From Acidocella aquatica (GTDB taxonomy: Bacteria > Pseudomonadota > Alphaproteobacteria > Acetobacterales > Acetobacteraceae): DNA of 64,000 nucleotides. Location: the NCBI RefSeq assembly GCF_030160635.1, contig NZ_BSOS01000033.1, forward strand, positions 1 through 64,000. Direction: 5' to 3'. Every line of letters begins with the position of its first letter. The first letter of the stretch is position 1. Position numbers and translations under genes: made by a program. The notes below the pieces were generated by a model. That model was not told where the DNA came from. It saw nothing but the letters and a program-made list of their open reading frames with translations, and searched no databases. Below are positions 26,682 through 39,104 of this stretch, in pieces.

Positions 26682-27098
26682 ATGCGCAAAATCTCCCTCC
26701 TGGCTCTGGCTGCCCTAACCGCCTGCTCGCTGCCAGGGCGGCAAACCTTTGCCCCAACGCCCCTCGCGGCTGACCCGGCTTCCATCGCCGCCGCCAACGC
26801 CTTCGCCGGGCGCATCCCGCTGGTGAGCATCGCCCCCGGCACCGCCGATTTTGCCGCCCCCCTGTCAGGCGCCGTGCGCCAGGCCCTGGCCATCAAGCCC
26901 GGTGCCGCCTTCGATGTTGAGGCGCAAGCCCCCGCCGCCGCCACGCCGGGCGCCAGCGCCGCCGCCCTCGCGCCGCTCACCCCGCTGGCCAGCGCCGTCG
27001 CGCAGTCCATCGCGGCGGATGGCGTCGCCCCTGACCATATCATGCTCACCGCGCGCACCGGCGGCACCGCACCGGTCATTCTCGTCTACGTCAAATGA
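26682..27098 (+). CDS. Small Ala-rich lipoprotein
   Basis: Protein of 138 residues starting MRKISLLALA, with a lipobox LTAC (Cys15) after a short hydrophobic signal. The mature part is Ala/Pro-rich and of low complexity, without a recognised domain. It overlaps the pyrD start by 4 bp (ATGA) and so is translationally coupled to it, although a functional link is not obvious. The longer frame open upstream overlaps the divergent deaminase gene and is rejected. Confidence 0.68.
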   Translation: MRKISLLALAALTACSLPGRQTFAPTPLAADPASIAAANAFAGRIPLVSIAPGTADFAAPLSGAVRQALAIKPGAAFDVEAQAPAAATPGASAAALAPLTPLASAVAQSIAADGVAPDHIMLTARTGGTAPVILVYVK

Positions 27099-28123
27099 AT
27101 CTCGCCGCCGCTCTCATGCCGGTCATGCGCCGGCTCGACCCCGAGACCGCGCATAACCTCTCGCTGCGCGCCCTGCGCCTGGGGCTGGCGGGGCGCGATG
27201 CCACGCCCGATGACCCCATCCTCGCCACCCCCGCCTTTGGCCGCTTGTTGAAAAACCCCATCGGCCTCGCCGCCGGGTTTGACAAAAACGCCGCCGCCCT
27301 CACCGCGCTGGGGCGCCTAGGCTTCGGCTTCGTCGAGGCGGGCACCGTCACCCCCCGCCCGCAGCCGGGCAACCCCCGGCCCCGGCTGTTCCGGCTGGAG
27401 GAGGATGCCGCCGTCATCAACCGCATGGGCTTCAACAACGCGGGGCTTGAGGTCTTTCTCGCCAATCTGCGCCGCGCCGGGCGCACCACCGCCGCCGTGG
27501 GCGCCAATGTGGGCATCAACAAAGAGGGCGCGGACCCCGAGCGCGACTACCCCGCCCTGGTCAACGCCCTCTCCCCCCATGCCGACTACCTCACCATCAA
27601 CATCTCCTCGCCCAACACCCCCGGCCTGCGCGATCTGCAGTCCGAGGCGCGGCTCACCGCCATCCTCTCCGCCATCACCACGGATAAGCCGGTGTTCGTG
27701 AAAATCGCGCCGGACCTCTCGCCCGAGGGGCTGGAGGCGGTGATCTCGGTCGCCCTGGCGCGCAGCATCGCGGGGCTGATCATCTCCAACACCACGCTGG
27801 CCCGGCCGGATACGCTGCGCAGCCCGCGCAAAACCGAGACCGGCGGGCTCTCCGGCGCGCCGCTGTTCGGCCCCTCCACCGCCATGCTGGCACGCGCGCA
27901 CCAGCTTTGCGGCGGAAAGCTCACCCTCATCGGCGCCGGGGGCATCTCAACGCCCGAGCAGGCGCTCGCCAAAATCCTCGCGGGCGCCTCGCTGGTGCAG
28001 CTCTACACCGGCTTCGCCTATGGCGGCCCCGCGCTCATCCCGGCGCTCAAATCCGGCCTCGCCGCCCTGCTGCGCGCGCGCGGCTTCAGCTCTCTCGCCC
28101 AGGCGGTGGGGGCAGGGGCATGA
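27095..28123 (+). CDS. pyrD: Dihydroorotate dehydrogenase (quinone), class 2
   Basis: Protein of 342 residues with an N-terminal helix (LMPVMRRLDPETAHNLSLRAL) used by class 2 enzymes for membrane association and quinone access. FMN and substrate motifs: GLAAGFDKNA, INRMGFNNAG, NISSPNTPGLRDLQ with the catalytic Ser, and GAGGISTPEQA for phosphate binding. It oxidises dihydroorotate to orotate in pyrimidine synthesis. It overlaps its neighbours by 4 bp on both sides, forming a three-gene unit. Confidence 0.96.
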   Translation: MNLAAALMPVMRRLDPETAHNLSLRALRLGLAGRDATPDDPILATPAFGRLLKNPIGLAAGFDKNAAALTALGRLGFGFVEAGTVTPRPQPGNPRPRLFRLEEDAAVINRMGFNNAGLEVFLANLRRAGRTTAAVGANVGINKEGADPERDYPALVNALSPHADYLTINISSPNTPGLRDLQSEARLTAILSAITTDKPVFVKIAPDLSPEGLEAVISVALARSIAGLIISNTTLARPDTLRSPRKTETGGLSGAPLFGPSTAMLARAHQLCGGKLTLIGAGGISTPEQALAKILAGASLVQLYTGFAYGGPALIPALKSGLAALLRARGFSSLAQAVGAGA

Positions 28124-28947
28124 CCAGCTTCGGCGCGCTCGCGCAAAATTATGACGGTTTCATCGTCGATCTCTGGGGCGTGGTGCATGACGGGGTCAAA
28201 CCCTATCCCGGCGTGCTGGACTGCCTCTCGCGCCTGCGTAACGCGGGCAAAACCGTGGTCTTTCTCTCCAACGCCCCGCGCCGGCCGGATTCCATCGCCG
28301 CCACGCTGGGCGCCATGGGCATCGGCCCCTCGCTCTACACCGGCATCATGTCCAGCGGCGAGGCGGTATATCTGGCCTTGCGTGACCGCACCGATGAATT
28401 CGCTGCCCTGGGCAACAAACTCTACCACCTCGGCCCCGCGCGCGACCGCGGCGTGTTTGACACCTTGCCCCTCGGCCAGGTGGACGACCCCGCCGCCGCT
28501 GATTTTCTCCTCAACACCGGGCCGGACGACGTGCTCGGCCCGCAGGACCCGGAGCTTTACGCACCGGTCCTGAAAGCCGCCCTGCGCGCGCGCATCCCCA
28601 TGGTCTGCGCCAACCCTGATCTGGAAGTCGTGCGCGACGGCGTGCGCATCATCTGCGCCGGGCTGCTGGCTGAATACTACAAAGCGGATGGCGGAACCGT
28701 GATCCAGCGAGGCAAGCCGGACCCGGCGATCTACAAACCCACCCTCGCCATGCTCGGCACCACGCCGGCGCGCACTCTGGCCATTGGCGACTCGCTGCGC
28801 ACTGACATCGCGGGCGCCAAGGCCGCCGGCATCGCCTCCTGCTGGGTGCTCTCGGGCATCCACGCCCTGCACCCCGATGCCGCCCCGCAGGAAGCCGCGC
28901 AGCTGGGCCTCGCCCCGGTCTCGATCCTTCCCGGTTTCAGCTGGTAA
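28120..28947 (+). CDS. HAD-superfamily class IIA hydrolase
   Basis: Protein of 275 residues starting at the ATG within the pyrD stop (ATGA). HAD motif I is FIVDLWGVVHDG, a variant with Trp after the nucleophile Asp. Motif II lies in FLSNAPRR, the conserved lysine in RGKPDPAIY, and motif III in AIGDSLRTDI. Class IIA enzymes dephosphorylate small phosphate esters such as p-nitrophenyl phosphate or nucleotides. Substrate unknown. The unusual DLWG motif is typical of a subfamily common in alphaproteobacteria. Confidence 0.85.
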   Translation: MTSFGALAQNYDGFIVDLWGVVHDGVKPYPGVLDCLSRLRNAGKTVVFLSNAPRRPDSIAATLGAMGIGPSLYTGIMSSGEAVYLALRDRTDEFAALGNKLYHLGPARDRGVFDTLPLGQVDDPAAADFLLNTGPDDVLGPQDPELYAPVLKAALRARIPMVCANPDLEVVRDGVRIICAGLLAEYYKADGGTVIQRGKPDPAIYKPTLAMLGTTPARTLAIGDSLRTDIAGAKAAGIASCWVLSGIHALHPDAAPQEAAQLGLAPVSILPGFSW

Positions 28948-29031
28948 GCCCGCTTCCGCCATCATCCTTCCTTAATCATTGCGGCCCTATAAATCGCCCA
29001 CCTGAACAGCGGTTAAAGGTCGGTTTCAAAA

Positions 29032-30825
29032 ATGAGCATCATGGACTGGGTCGATAGTGGTGACAACGCGGCGGTTTTGCGCGCGCTGAAAAAATCTTTC
29101 GCGGTGATAGAATTTGAGCCCAGCGGCAAGATCATCACCGCAAACGAGAGTTTTTGCGCCCTCACCGGCTACGCGCTGAGCGAGCTGCAAGGCAAGCACC
29201 ACAGCCTGCTGGTAGACCCTGAATATGCCCGTTCCGAGGCGTATCAGGAATTCTGGCGCCGCCTCAAAAAAGGCGCGTTCGAGACGGGTGATTTCCGCCG
29301 CATCGGCCGTGGCGGGCAGGAGGTCTGGCTCCAGGCGTCATACACCCCGGTCACAATGGCGGGCGGGCATGTCAGCAAGATCATAAAGCTGGCGCTGGAC
29401 ATCACGAAAAGCAAAGCGGCGGCGGTGCGCAACGCCAGCCTGCTGGAGGCGATCTCCCGCTCGCAGGCGATGATCGAATTCAGCCTCGATGGTGTGATTT
29501 TAGGCGCCAATGAGAATTTCCTGCGCGTCATGGGCTACAGCCTGGAAGAAATCGTCGGCCGCAAACACGCCATGTTCGTCGAGCCCGCCTACGCGGCCGG
29601 CGCGCCGTATCATGAGTTCTGGGAGCATCTGCGCGCGGGCGAATTCATGTCCGCGGAGTTCAACCGCACCGGCAAAAACGGCCGTTCGGTCTGGCTCCAG
29701 GCGAGCTACAACCCGGTGTTCGGCAGCGGCGGCAAGATCACCAGCGTGATAAAATTCGCGACCGACCTCACCGGGCGGATGGAAAATGTCGCCATTGTCG
29801 GCGCTTCGATGTCGCGCCTGGCGGAGGGAGACCTGGAAGCGCGGATTACCGAAAACCTCATGCCATCGCTGGATAATTTGCGGATTGACTTCAACGCCGC
29901 GGCGGAAACACTGCAATCGGCGCTGCACAAGGTTTCAGGTGCTGCGTTCACCATTCAGTCCGCGACGGGTGAAATCAGCACCTCCGCGCGCGACCTCTCC
30001 CGCCGGACGGAGCAACAGGCCGCCAGCCTGGAGGAAACCGCGGCGGCGCTGGACCAGATAACCGCCACGGTGCAAAAAACCGCCACCGGCGCCCTGCACG
30101 CGCGCAAGATCGTCGCCACCGCCACCGGCGATGCCGAAAAATCGGGGGACATTGTGCGCCACGCCGTCTCCGCGATGGACGGGATCGAGAAAAGCTCGCG
30201 GGAAATCGGCCAGATCATCGGCGTTATCGACGAAATCGCCTTCCAGACCAATCTGCTGGCGCTCAATGCCGGGGTTGAGGCGGCCCGCGCGGGCGATGCC
30301 GGGCGCGGCTTTGCCGTCGTCGCCTCCGAAGTGCGCGCCCTGGCGCAACGCTCCGCCGACGCCGCGAAGGAGATCAAGCGGCTCATCACCACCTCGGGCC
30401 GGCAGGTGGCCGATGGCGTCAGCCTGGTGGGGGATGCAGGCAGCGCGCTGGAGCGAATCGCCAGGCAGGTCGCTGAAATCAACACCGTGGTCGCTGAAAT
30501 CGCGGCCAGCGCGCAGGAGCAGGCAACGGGCCTCGGCCAGGTCAACACCGCCATCAACCAGATGGACCAGATGACCCAGCAGAACGCCGCCATGGTCGAG
30601 GAGACCACCGCCGTGAGCGAGAGTCTGGCGCATGAGGGGCATGATCTGGCGCAGCTGATCTCGCGCTTCAAGGTCGGCCGGGCCGCGCCCGCTGCCCCAC
30701 AACCCGCGCCGCCGCCCAAAAAGAGCATGGCGCGGCCTGCACAATCCAAAACCCCGGTCAGCAGCGCACGCCGCCTGGCGCCCAGGGAAGTTCCGGTGGT
30801 GGAGGACGAATGGGCCGAGCTTTGA
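29032..30825 (+). CDS. Soluble chemoreceptor with two PAS domains
   Basis: Protein of 597 residues with no membrane segment, so cytoplasmic. Two PAS domains with PAC ends occupy about 20-130 and 140-250 and are similar to each other (both with EVWLQASY or SVWLQASY and a GxKHxM/L turn), pointing to internal duplication. A short HAMP-like linker precedes the MCP signalling domain, whose tip [20 protein letters not shown] starts at residue 400. The extreme C-terminus, EWAEL after a Pro/Ala linker, looks like a degenerate CheR/CheB tether pentapeptide. It likely senses an internal cue (redox, oxygen or a metabolite). Confidence 0.92.
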   Translation: MSIMDWVDSGDNAAVLRALKKSFAVIEFEPSGKIITANESFCALTGYALSELQGKHHSLLVDPEYARSEAYQEFWRRLKKGAFETGDFRRIGRGGQEVWLQASYTPVTMAGGHVSKIIKLALDITKSKAAAVRNASLLEAISRSQAMIEFSLDGVILGANENFLRVMGYSLEEIVGRKHAMFVEPAYAAGAPYHEFWEHLRAGEFMSAEFNRTGKNGRSVWLQASYNPVFGSGGKITSVIKFATDLTGRMENVAIVGASMSRLAEGDLEARITENLMPSLDNLRIDFNAAAETLQSALHKVSGAAFTIQSATGEISTSARDLSRRTEQQAASLEETAAALDQITATVQKTATGALHARKIVATATGDAEKSGDIVRHAVSAMDGIEKSSREIGQIIGVIDEIAFQTNLLALNAGVEAARAGDAGRGFAVVASEVRALAQRSADAAKEIKRLITTSGRQVADGVSLVGDAGSALERIARQVAEINTVVAEIAASAQEQATGLGQVNTAINQMDQMTQQNAAMVEETTAVSESLAHEGHDLAQLISRFKVGRAAPAAPQPAPPPKKSMARPAQSKTPVSSARRLAPREVPVVEDEWAEL

Positions 30826-30932
30826 GCGGCCGGGCCGTCAGTTCGTTGTTTTTTCGACACAAACTCGCACAAATTGGGGTGCAAGCAAAAAATAAACCAA
30901 ATCTAACAACGCGTTAGAAGGTTTTTAGCGCA

Positions 30933-30950
30933 AAAGCTTCACGTGAAGCT

Positions 30951-30952
<2 letters not shown>
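30933..30952 (-). terminator. Perfect 20-bp palindrome at the kdsA end
   Basis: AAAGCTTCAC-GTGAAGCTTT is a perfect dyad that includes the last base pairs of the kdsA stop codon (30951-30953). In the leftward transcript it gives a hairpin followed by TTGCGCTAAAAACC; a weak terminator, or a binding site for a dimeric protein. Confidence 0.5.
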
Positions 30953-33409
<2,457 letters not shown>

Positions 33410-33491
33410 TCATACATGAGTGGTGAAAAAAGCGAGAGGGGAAAATGCGCGCGCGGCTGGATGGCAGCCACGCGCGGCTGAGCGGGCGAGA

Positions 33492-33893
33492 CTATTGCGC
33501 AGGGGGGGCGCCCGGCGCGGGAACCGCCGGGGCGGCGGGCGGGGGCAGGGCATCGGCCGGGGTCTGCGGCAGGCTGGGAATGGCCGGCGCCGAGGTGGGG
33601 GCCGGCACGGCGGGGGCGCCTTGTTGCGCCGGGGCGTTGAGGATGGCGGCGGTGTTCTGAGCGGTGCCGCCCTTGTAGAGCATGGCCAGCGAGAGCGAGA
33701 GCACGAAAAAGGCCGTGCCCAGAATCGCGGTGGCGCGGGTGAGCAAATTGGCGGTGCCGCGCCCGGACATGAAGCTGCCCATGCCCTGGCCGCCGCCGAG
33801 GCCAAGCCCGCCGCCTTCGGAACGCTGGATCAGCACCACGCCGATGAGCGCGATGGTGACGAAGACGTGCAGCACGAGAAGAACTTTAATCAT
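33492..33893 (-). CDS. secG: Preprotein translocase subunit SecG
   Basis: Protein of 133 residues starting MIKVLLVLHVFV. Two membrane helices (about 4-22 and 53-72) flank the conserved cytoplasmic loop QRSEGGGLGLGGG. The C-terminal 60 residues are Ala/Pro-rich and probably disordered, longer than in E. coli but common in alphaproteobacteria. It is part of the SecYEG channel. It lies between tpiA and pyrG, as expected. Confidence 0.94.
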   Translation of the reverse strand: MIKVLLVLHVFVTIALIGVVLIQRSEGGGLGLGGGQGMGSFMSGRGTANLLTRATAILGTAFFVLSLSLAMLYKGGTAQNTAAILNAPAQQGAPAVPAPTSAPAIPSLPQTPADALPPPAAPAVPAPGAPPAQ

Positions 33894-33924
33894 GGCAACC
33901 TTTAAGGAAACTGTTGCGGGGCTT

Positions 33925-34656
33925 CTAGCCGCAGGGCGCGCCCGCAGCAATGGCCAGCAGATCTTCGGCCCGCAGGCTGGCGCCGCCGACCAGCGCGCCG
34001 CCGACCTCGGGCAGGGCGAGCAGGGTGGCGGCGTTGCTGGGCTTGACCGAGCCGCCGTAGAGAATTTTTACCCCCGCACCCGCCTCGCCGAGGTGGCGCA
34101 GCAGCACAGCGCGGATGGCGGCATGCATGGCGGTGACATCGCCCTCGGTCGGGGTGCGCCCGGTGCCGATCGCCCAGACCGGCTCATACGCCACCACGCC
34201 GCTGAAATTTTGCGGCAGGCTGTGGATCAGCTGGCTGCGCACCACGGCTTCGGCATCACCGGAGTCGCGCTGGGCCTCGGTTTCGCCGGCGCAGACGATC
34301 GGGGTCAGCCCGGCGGCGATGGCGGCTTCCACCTTGGCGGCGACGTCGGCATTGGTCTCGCCGTGGTTCTCGCGCCGCTCGGAATGGCCAAGGATGACGT
34401 ATTGTGCACCGGCCTCCCGCAGCATCGCGGCGGAAACATCACCGGTATGCGCGCCTTGCGGGCAAGGCGCACAATCCTGCGCCCCAAGAGCCACTGCACT
34501 GCCTGCCAGTGCAGAACCGAAGCGGTCCAGCAGGGTGAAAGGCGGGCAAACCAGCAGGTCGGCATGGGGCGGCGCCTGCCGGATGGCCGCGGCGTAACCC
34601 GCCACATCCGCCAGTTTTCCGTGCATTTTCCAGTTTCCTGCAATAAGTTGCCGCAT
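33925..34656 (-). CDS. tpiA: Triosephosphate isomerase
   Basis: Protein of 243 residues starting [13 protein letters not shown] after GGAGG. Catalytic His is in ILGHSERRE and catalytic Glu in [11 protein letters not shown]; the phosphate-binding loop is [10 protein letters not shown]. It interconverts glyceraldehyde 3-phosphate and dihydroxyacetone phosphate. First gene of the leftward tpiA-secG-pyrG-kdsA series. Confidence 0.97.
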   Translation of the reverse strand: MRQLIAGNWKMHGKLADVAGYAAAIRQAPPHADLLVCPPFTLLDRFGSALAGSAVALGAQDCAPCPQGAHTGDVSAAMLREAGAQYVILGHSERRENHGETNADVAAKVEAAIAAGLTPIVCAGETEAQRDSGDAEAVVRSQLIHSLPQNFSGVVAYEPVWAIGTGRTPTEGDVTAMHAAIRAVLLRHLGEAGAGVKILYGGSVKPSNAATLLALPEVGGALVGGASLRAEDLLAIAAGAPCG

Positions 34657-34767
34657 TTTTTCCTCCGGTTTAGCTATGAATATTACAAATGCTGCTATGC
34701 AGCAAAAAAGCTTGATTCAGAATGCCGCAATGCAACATGATCTGGTGAAAGTTAAGGAGTACAGACC

Positions 34768-34926
34768 ATGTTGGCATTTTTGATCATTTTCACGCTGGCG
34801 ATTGCCGGGCTTCTGATTGTGCAGGCGATGGATGTTGAATGCACCAAGCCGCGCACCCGCCGTGGCAAGGTTACGCGCCCGGCCCCGGCCGCGCTGTTTT
34901 TCGATACCCTGGCGGGGCTGCGCTAA
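34768..34926 (+). CDS. Small single-helix membrane protein (52 residues)
   Basis: Reading frame of 52 codons starting ATG after AAGGAG (34754-34759) with 8-bp spacing. Residues 2-19 are a continuous hydrophobic helix (MLAFLIIFTLAIAGLLIVQA), then MDVECTKPRTRRGK gives a short basic cytoplasmic or periplasmic tail ending FFDTLAGLR. No family recognised. It sits in the 413-bp gap between tpiA and the ppiD-like gene. The good ribosome site, hydrophobic N-terminus and normal stop argue it is real, but conservation is unknown. Confidence 0.6.
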   Translation: MLAFLIIFTLAIAGLLIVQAMDVECTKPRTRRGKVTRPAPAALFFDTLAGLR

Positions 34927-35069
34927 GCACGGCGGTTGCCCGGCGGTTCGTGTGGCCGCCGCCCCGGCATGTTTCGCCGCGAATGCCCGTATGTTGGTGA
35001 TCCTTCCCTGCAATTGCCCAGTCCTGGCCGTCTAGCTATAGAGGCGGGGGTTTGGGGTAAATAGGGCCG

Positions 35070-36950
35070 ATGATCGTCTGGGTACGCAAGTTGCTGGAAA
35101 ACTGGGTTGCGCGAGGTTTTTTCGCGCTTCTGGTGATAGGTTTTGTGTTTTGGGGCATTTCCAATGTCACCACGCTGATCGGCAGCAACACCGCCGTGGC
35201 GCGTGTGGGCGGGCAGGATATTGATGTCTCCCTCGTGCAGGCGGCGTATCAGCGGGCGCTGAACCAGGCCAGCCAGAACGGCCAGGGCCAGCCGGACCTC
35301 GCCACGCGCAGGCAGCTTGCTCTTGGCGCGCTTTCCGGCGTGTTGCGCCAGCAGGTGTTGCAGGATGAGCAGCGCAGGCTCGGAGTCGTGGTGCCCGACA
35401 GCGCGTTGCGCGCGATGATCGGCGCGATCCCCGCGTTCCAGACCAATGGCGCGTTCGACGAGCAGAAGTTCAACCAGGTTTTACAGCAGAACAATATTAC
35501 GCCGGACCATTTTATCGGCGAGATCAAGGATGACATCGCCGGGCGGCAGATGCTGGGCGCAATCCTCGGGGGCGTCGCGCCGCCCGATGAGCTGTTGAAG
35601 CAGTTGTTCAGTTATATCGCCGAGCAGCGCTTTGCCGCGGCGGTGAACATTCCCTTTGCCGCGCAGGCCCAGCCCAAGCCGCCGGGCGATGATGTGTTGC
35701 AGCGTTTCTGGCACAACAACCCGGCGCTGTTCACCTCGCCGGAGCTGCGCACGGCCAAGATCGTGATCCTCTCCCCCGCGCTGCTGGCGCCCAAGGAGGT
35801 TGTGGCGCAGGCGGATGTGGACGCGGCCTATGACCGCGCCGCGGCGGCCACCCCCCCGGCCGTGCCCTTGCGCAGCGTGCAGGTGATCTCGGTTGACAAT
35901 CTGGCCGCCTCATCGCGCCTGGAAGCGGCCTGGAAGCGTAATGCGAGCTGGGCGGAGATGCAGGCGATGGCGAAGAAATTCGGCGCCAGCACCATCGAGC
36001 TGAAGCAGGCCAAGCAGGTGGAAATTCCTTCTCCCACGCTGGGCGCCGCAGTGTTCGCGGCGCAGCCCGGCCAGGTGAACGGCCCGGTGGCCGGGACCAA
36101 TGGCATGTATGTGTTCAAGGTGACGGATGTGAGCGCCAGCGGCACGGATGCGGCGGCTTTGCGCGCGCAGGTGTTGCAGAGCCTGCAGATGCAGAAGGCG
36201 CAGGCGGATGTGGCGCAGGATGTGGATAATCTGCAGGACGCGCTGGCCGGGCAGACGCCGCTGGACCAGTTGCCGGGAAGCCTGGGGCTGACCGCGGTTG
36301 AAGGCACGCTGGATGCGAACGGTAACGCGGCCGGCGGCACGCCGGCGCCGATTCCGGGTGGCGCGGATCTGAAGGCGGCGATTGTGAAAGCGGTGTTCGC
36401 GGCCCATGCGGGCGACCCGGCGCAGCTGACCAACGGGCCGGATGGCAGTTATTTTGCCCTGACGGTGAGTGCGGTGACGCCGCCGGCCTTGCAGCCCTAT
36501 GCGCAGGTGCAGGCGAAGGTGTTGAGCGCCTGGACGCAGCAGGAGATAACCCGCGAGGCGGAGGTGCAGGCGGCGAGCCTGATGCAGGCGGTGAACCAGG
36601 GGCAGAGCCTGGCGGATGCGGCCAAGGCCATTGGGGCGAGTGTGAGCATGACGCAGGGTTTCACCCGCGCGGTGCCGCCCAGCGGTATTCCCAGCCAGAT
36701 GGTGCCGGTGCTCTTTACGCTGAAACCAGGGCAGGCGACGATGCAGCAGACGGACAGCGGCTTTAGCGTCGCGGCGCTGGTGAAGATCGTGCAGCCGGAC
36801 CCGGCGGCCGACCCCGCCGATTATGCCCAGTTGCAGCAGGCGATGACGAAGGAATTGCAAAACGACGCGGGTGAGAGTTTGCTGAGCGGGTTGCAAAAGC
36901 GCGACAAGGTGACCGTTGACCAGAAACTGCTCGCCCAGATTTATCAGTGA
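35070..36950 (+). CDS. ppiD: PpiD/SurA-like periplasmic peptidyl-prolyl isomerase
   Basis: Protein of 626 residues with an N-terminal membrane anchor (ARGFFALLVIGFVFWGIS, about 14-31), a SurA/PpiD-type chaperone N-domain (about 35-165), a parvulin-like region in the middle and a C-terminal chaperone part. In the family it meets newly secreted proteins at the SecYEG channel. The parvulin region is diverged, so catalytic activity is doubtful. Its place directly before trpE is a standard alphaproteobacterial arrangement. Confidence 0.88.
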   Translation: MIVWVRKLLENWVARGFFALLVIGFVFWGISNVTTLIGSNTAVARVGGQDIDVSLVQAAYQRALNQASQNGQGQPDLATRRQLALGALSGVLRQQVLQDEQRRLGVVVPDSALRAMIGAIPAFQTNGAFDEQKFNQVLQQNNITPDHFIGEIKDDIAGRQMLGAILGGVAPPDELLKQLFSYIAEQRFAAAVNIPFAAQAQPKPPGDDVLQRFWHNNPALFTSPELRTAKIVILSPALLAPKEVVAQADVDAAYDRAAAATPPAVPLRSVQVISVDNLAASSRLEAAWKRNASWAEMQAMAKKFGASTIELKQAKQVEIPSPTLGAAVFAAQPGQVNGPVAGTNGMYVFKVTDVSASGTDAAALRAQVLQSLQMQKAQADVAQDVDNLQDALAGQTPLDQLPGSLGLTAVEGTLDANGNAAGGTPAPIPGGADLKAAIVKAVFAAHAGDPAQLTNGPDGSYFALTVSAVTPPALQPYAQVQAKVLSAWTQQEITREAEVQAASLMQAVNQGQSLADAAKAIGASVSMTQGFTRAVPPSGIPSQMVPVLFTLKPGQATMQQTDSGFSVAALVKIVQPDPAADPADYAQLQQAMTKELQNDAGESLLSGLQKRDKVTVDQKLLAQIYQ

Positions 36951-36983
36951 GTTTATTAGTGAGTTTATCGGTGAGTTTATCGG
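36948..36983 (+). repeat. 12-bp tandem repeat at the ppiD-trpE junction
   Basis: GTGAGTTTATTA, GTGAGTTTATCG and GTGAGTTTATCG follow each other directly, with a partial fourth unit GTGATTG. The ppiD stop codon (TGA, 36948-36950) is in the first unit, so repeat number changes leave both genes intact but alter the spacing to trpE. Confidence 0.85.
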
Positions 36984-36996
36984 TGATTGAAGGATT

Positions 36997-38511
36997 ATGA
37001 ACGCAATTTCGCCAGACCGTTTTGAAGAGTTTCGTGCCGCCTATGAGCAGGGTCGCGGCGCGCTGGTCTGGCGGCACGGCATTGCCGACCTGCTGACGCC
37101 GGTGGCGGCGTTCATGAAGGCGGCGCATGGGCAGCCGTATTCGTTCCTGCTGGAAAGTGTCGAGGGCGGCACCGCGCGCGGGCGCTATTCGGTGATCGGC
37201 ATGGCGCCTGATCTGATCTGGCGCTGCGAGAAGGGGGTCGCCACCATCAACCGTGACGCGCGCGGCGAGGCGGGGGAATTTCTGCCGGTGGGCGATACGC
37301 CATTGGAGAGTTTGCGCGACCTGATCGCCGAGACGAAGCTGCATGTGCCCGAAGGGTTGCCGCCGATGACGGGCGGGCTCTCAGGCTATCTGGGCTACGA
37401 CATGGTGCGGCTTATGGAGAAGCTGCCGGAGACCAAGCCGGATGTGCTTGGCATCCCCGATGGTGTGCTGGTGCGCCCGGGTGTGTTTATTATTTTTGAT
37501 GGTGTCACCGATGAGATGACGCTGGCGGCGCCGGTGTATCCGCGCGCCGGAATTTCGGCGGCCTCGGCCTATGCGGCGGCGGAACTGCGGCTCAACAATG
37601 TCGCCAAGGCGCTGGATCGCCCGGTGCCGAAGCTGACCGGCACGCTGGAAGGGCCGCTGGAGCAGAGCTGCAACATGGAGAAGGACGAGTTCCTGACCAT
37701 GGTGGAGACGGCGAAGAACTATATCCGCGCGGGCGATGTGTTCCAGGTGGTGCCGAGCCAGCGTTTTGAGGCAAAATTCTCGCTGCCGCCGTTTGCGCTG
37801 TATCGCAGCCTGCGGCGGGTGAATCCGGCGCCGTTTTTGTTTTATCTGGACTTTGGCGATTTTGTCGCCGTGGGGTCCAGCCCGGAGATTTTGGTGCGGC
37901 TGCGCGATGGCGTGGTGACCATCCGCCCGCTGGCCGGCACGCGCAGGCGGGGGATGAACAAGGCGGATGATCTGGCGCTGGAGGCCGAGTTGCTGGCCGA
38001 CCCGAAGGAGCGCGCGGAGCATTTGATGTTGCTCGACCTGGGGCGCAACGATGTGGGCCGGGTCTCCGAGATCGGCTCGGTGAAGGTGGTGGAGAGCTTC
38101 GCGGTTGAGCGGTTCTCGCATGTGATGCATCTCTCCTCGACCGTTGAGGGCAGAGTGCGCCCGGAATGCGACCAGCTCGATGTGCTGATCGCGGGGTTTC
38201 CGGCGGGTACGCTCTCCGGCGCGCCAAAGGTGCGGGCGATGGAGATCATCGAGGAGCTGGAGCCCTCCCGGCGGGGGCTATATGCCGGGTGCATCGGCTA
38301 TTTCGCCGCCAACGGCACCATGGACACCTGCATCGGCCTGCGCACCGCGGTGGTGAAGGATGGCGTGATGTATGTGCAGTCGGGCGTGGGGGTGGTGGCG
38401 GATTCCGACCCCGAGGCGGAATATGCCGAGAGCGTGCAAAAGGCGCGGGCCTTGTTCCGCGCGGCGGAGGATGCGGCGCGCTATGTGACCGCGCCGGAGC
38501 AAATGTCATGA
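36997..38511 (+). CDS. trpE: Anthranilate synthase component I
   Basis: Protein of 504 residues, full length. N-terminal feedback-inhibition region includes FLLESVEGG; the chorismate-binding core has [21 protein letters not shown] and [18 protein letters not shown]. It makes anthranilate from chorismate with ammonia from TrpG. It overlaps trpG by 4 bp (ATGA). No leader peptide with tandem Trp codons was seen in the short gap before it. Confidence 0.97.
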   Translation: MNAISPDRFEEFRAAYEQGRGALVWRHGIADLLTPVAAFMKAAHGQPYSFLLESVEGGTARGRYSVIGMAPDLIWRCEKGVATINRDARGEAGEFLPVGDTPLESLRDLIAETKLHVPEGLPPMTGGLSGYLGYDMVRLMEKLPETKPDVLGIPDGVLVRPGVFIIFDGVTDEMTLAAPVYPRAGISAASAYAAAELRLNNVAKALDRPVPKLTGTLEGPLEQSCNMEKDEFLTMVETAKNYIRAGDVFQVVPSQRFEAKFSLPPFALYRSLRRVNPAPFLFYLDFGDFVAVGSSPEILVRLRDGVVTIRPLAGTRRRGMNKADDLALEAELLADPKERAEHLMLLDLGRNDVGRVSEIGSVKVVESFAVERFSHVMHLSSTVEGRVRPECDQLDVLIAGFPAGTLSGAPKVRAMEIIEELEPSRRGLYAGCIGYFAANGTMDTCIGLRTAVVKDGVMYVQSGVGVVADSDPEAEYAESVQKARALFRAAEDAARYVTAPEQMS

Positions 38512-39104
38512 TTCTGCTGATCGATAATTACGACAGTTTTACCTTTAACCTCGTGCATTTCCTGGGCGACCTGGGGGCGCAATGCGTGGTCAAGCGCAAC
38601 GACGCGCTGAGCGTGGAAGAGGCGATGGCGCTGAAGCCGGAGGCGATTGTGCTCTCGCCGGGGCCGTGTACGCCCAACGAGGCGGGGATTTGCGTGGACC
38701 TGGTGCGCGCGGCGGCGGGGAAGATTCCGCTGCTGGGGGTTTGCCTGGGGCATCAGGCGATCGGCCAGGCGTTTGGCGGCAAGGTGGTGCGCGCGCCCGA
38801 ACCGGTGCACGGCAAGACCAGCCCGGTGTATCACGAAAACACCGATTTGTTCGCCGGGCTGCCCAACCCGTTCACCGCGACGCGCTATCATTCGTTGATC
38901 GTGAAGCGCTCGGATCTGCCGGAGGAGCTGGTCGTGACGGCGTTCATCCAGGACGGGATCATCATGGGGCTGCGGCATGCCACGTTGCCGGTATATGGCG
39001 TGCAGTTTCACCCTGAGAGCATCGCGACCAGCCATGGGCACGATATTTTGAAGAACTTCCTGGACCTCGCGGGCAAATTCAACGAGCCCAAGCAGGCGGC
39101 ATGA
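38508..39104 (+). CDS. trpG: Anthranilate synthase component II (glutamine amidotransferase)
   Basis: Protein of 198 residues. Class I amidotransferase with nucleophile C79 in LGVCLGHQ and the His/Glu pair in VQFHPES. It supplies ammonia to TrpE; in some bacteria the same subunit (PabA) also serves folate synthesis. The start lies in the trpE stop (ATGA), and its own stop overlaps trpD. Confidence 0.96.
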   Translation: MILLIDNYDSFTFNLVHFLGDLGAQCVVKRNDALSVEEAMALKPEAIVLSPGPCTPNEAGICVDLVRAAAGKIPLLGVCLGHQAIGQAFGGKVVRAPEPVHGKTSPVYHENTDLFAGLPNPFTATRYHSLIVKRSDLPEELVVTAFIQDGIIMGLRHATLPVYGVQFHPESIATSHGHDILKNFLDLAGKFNEPKQAA

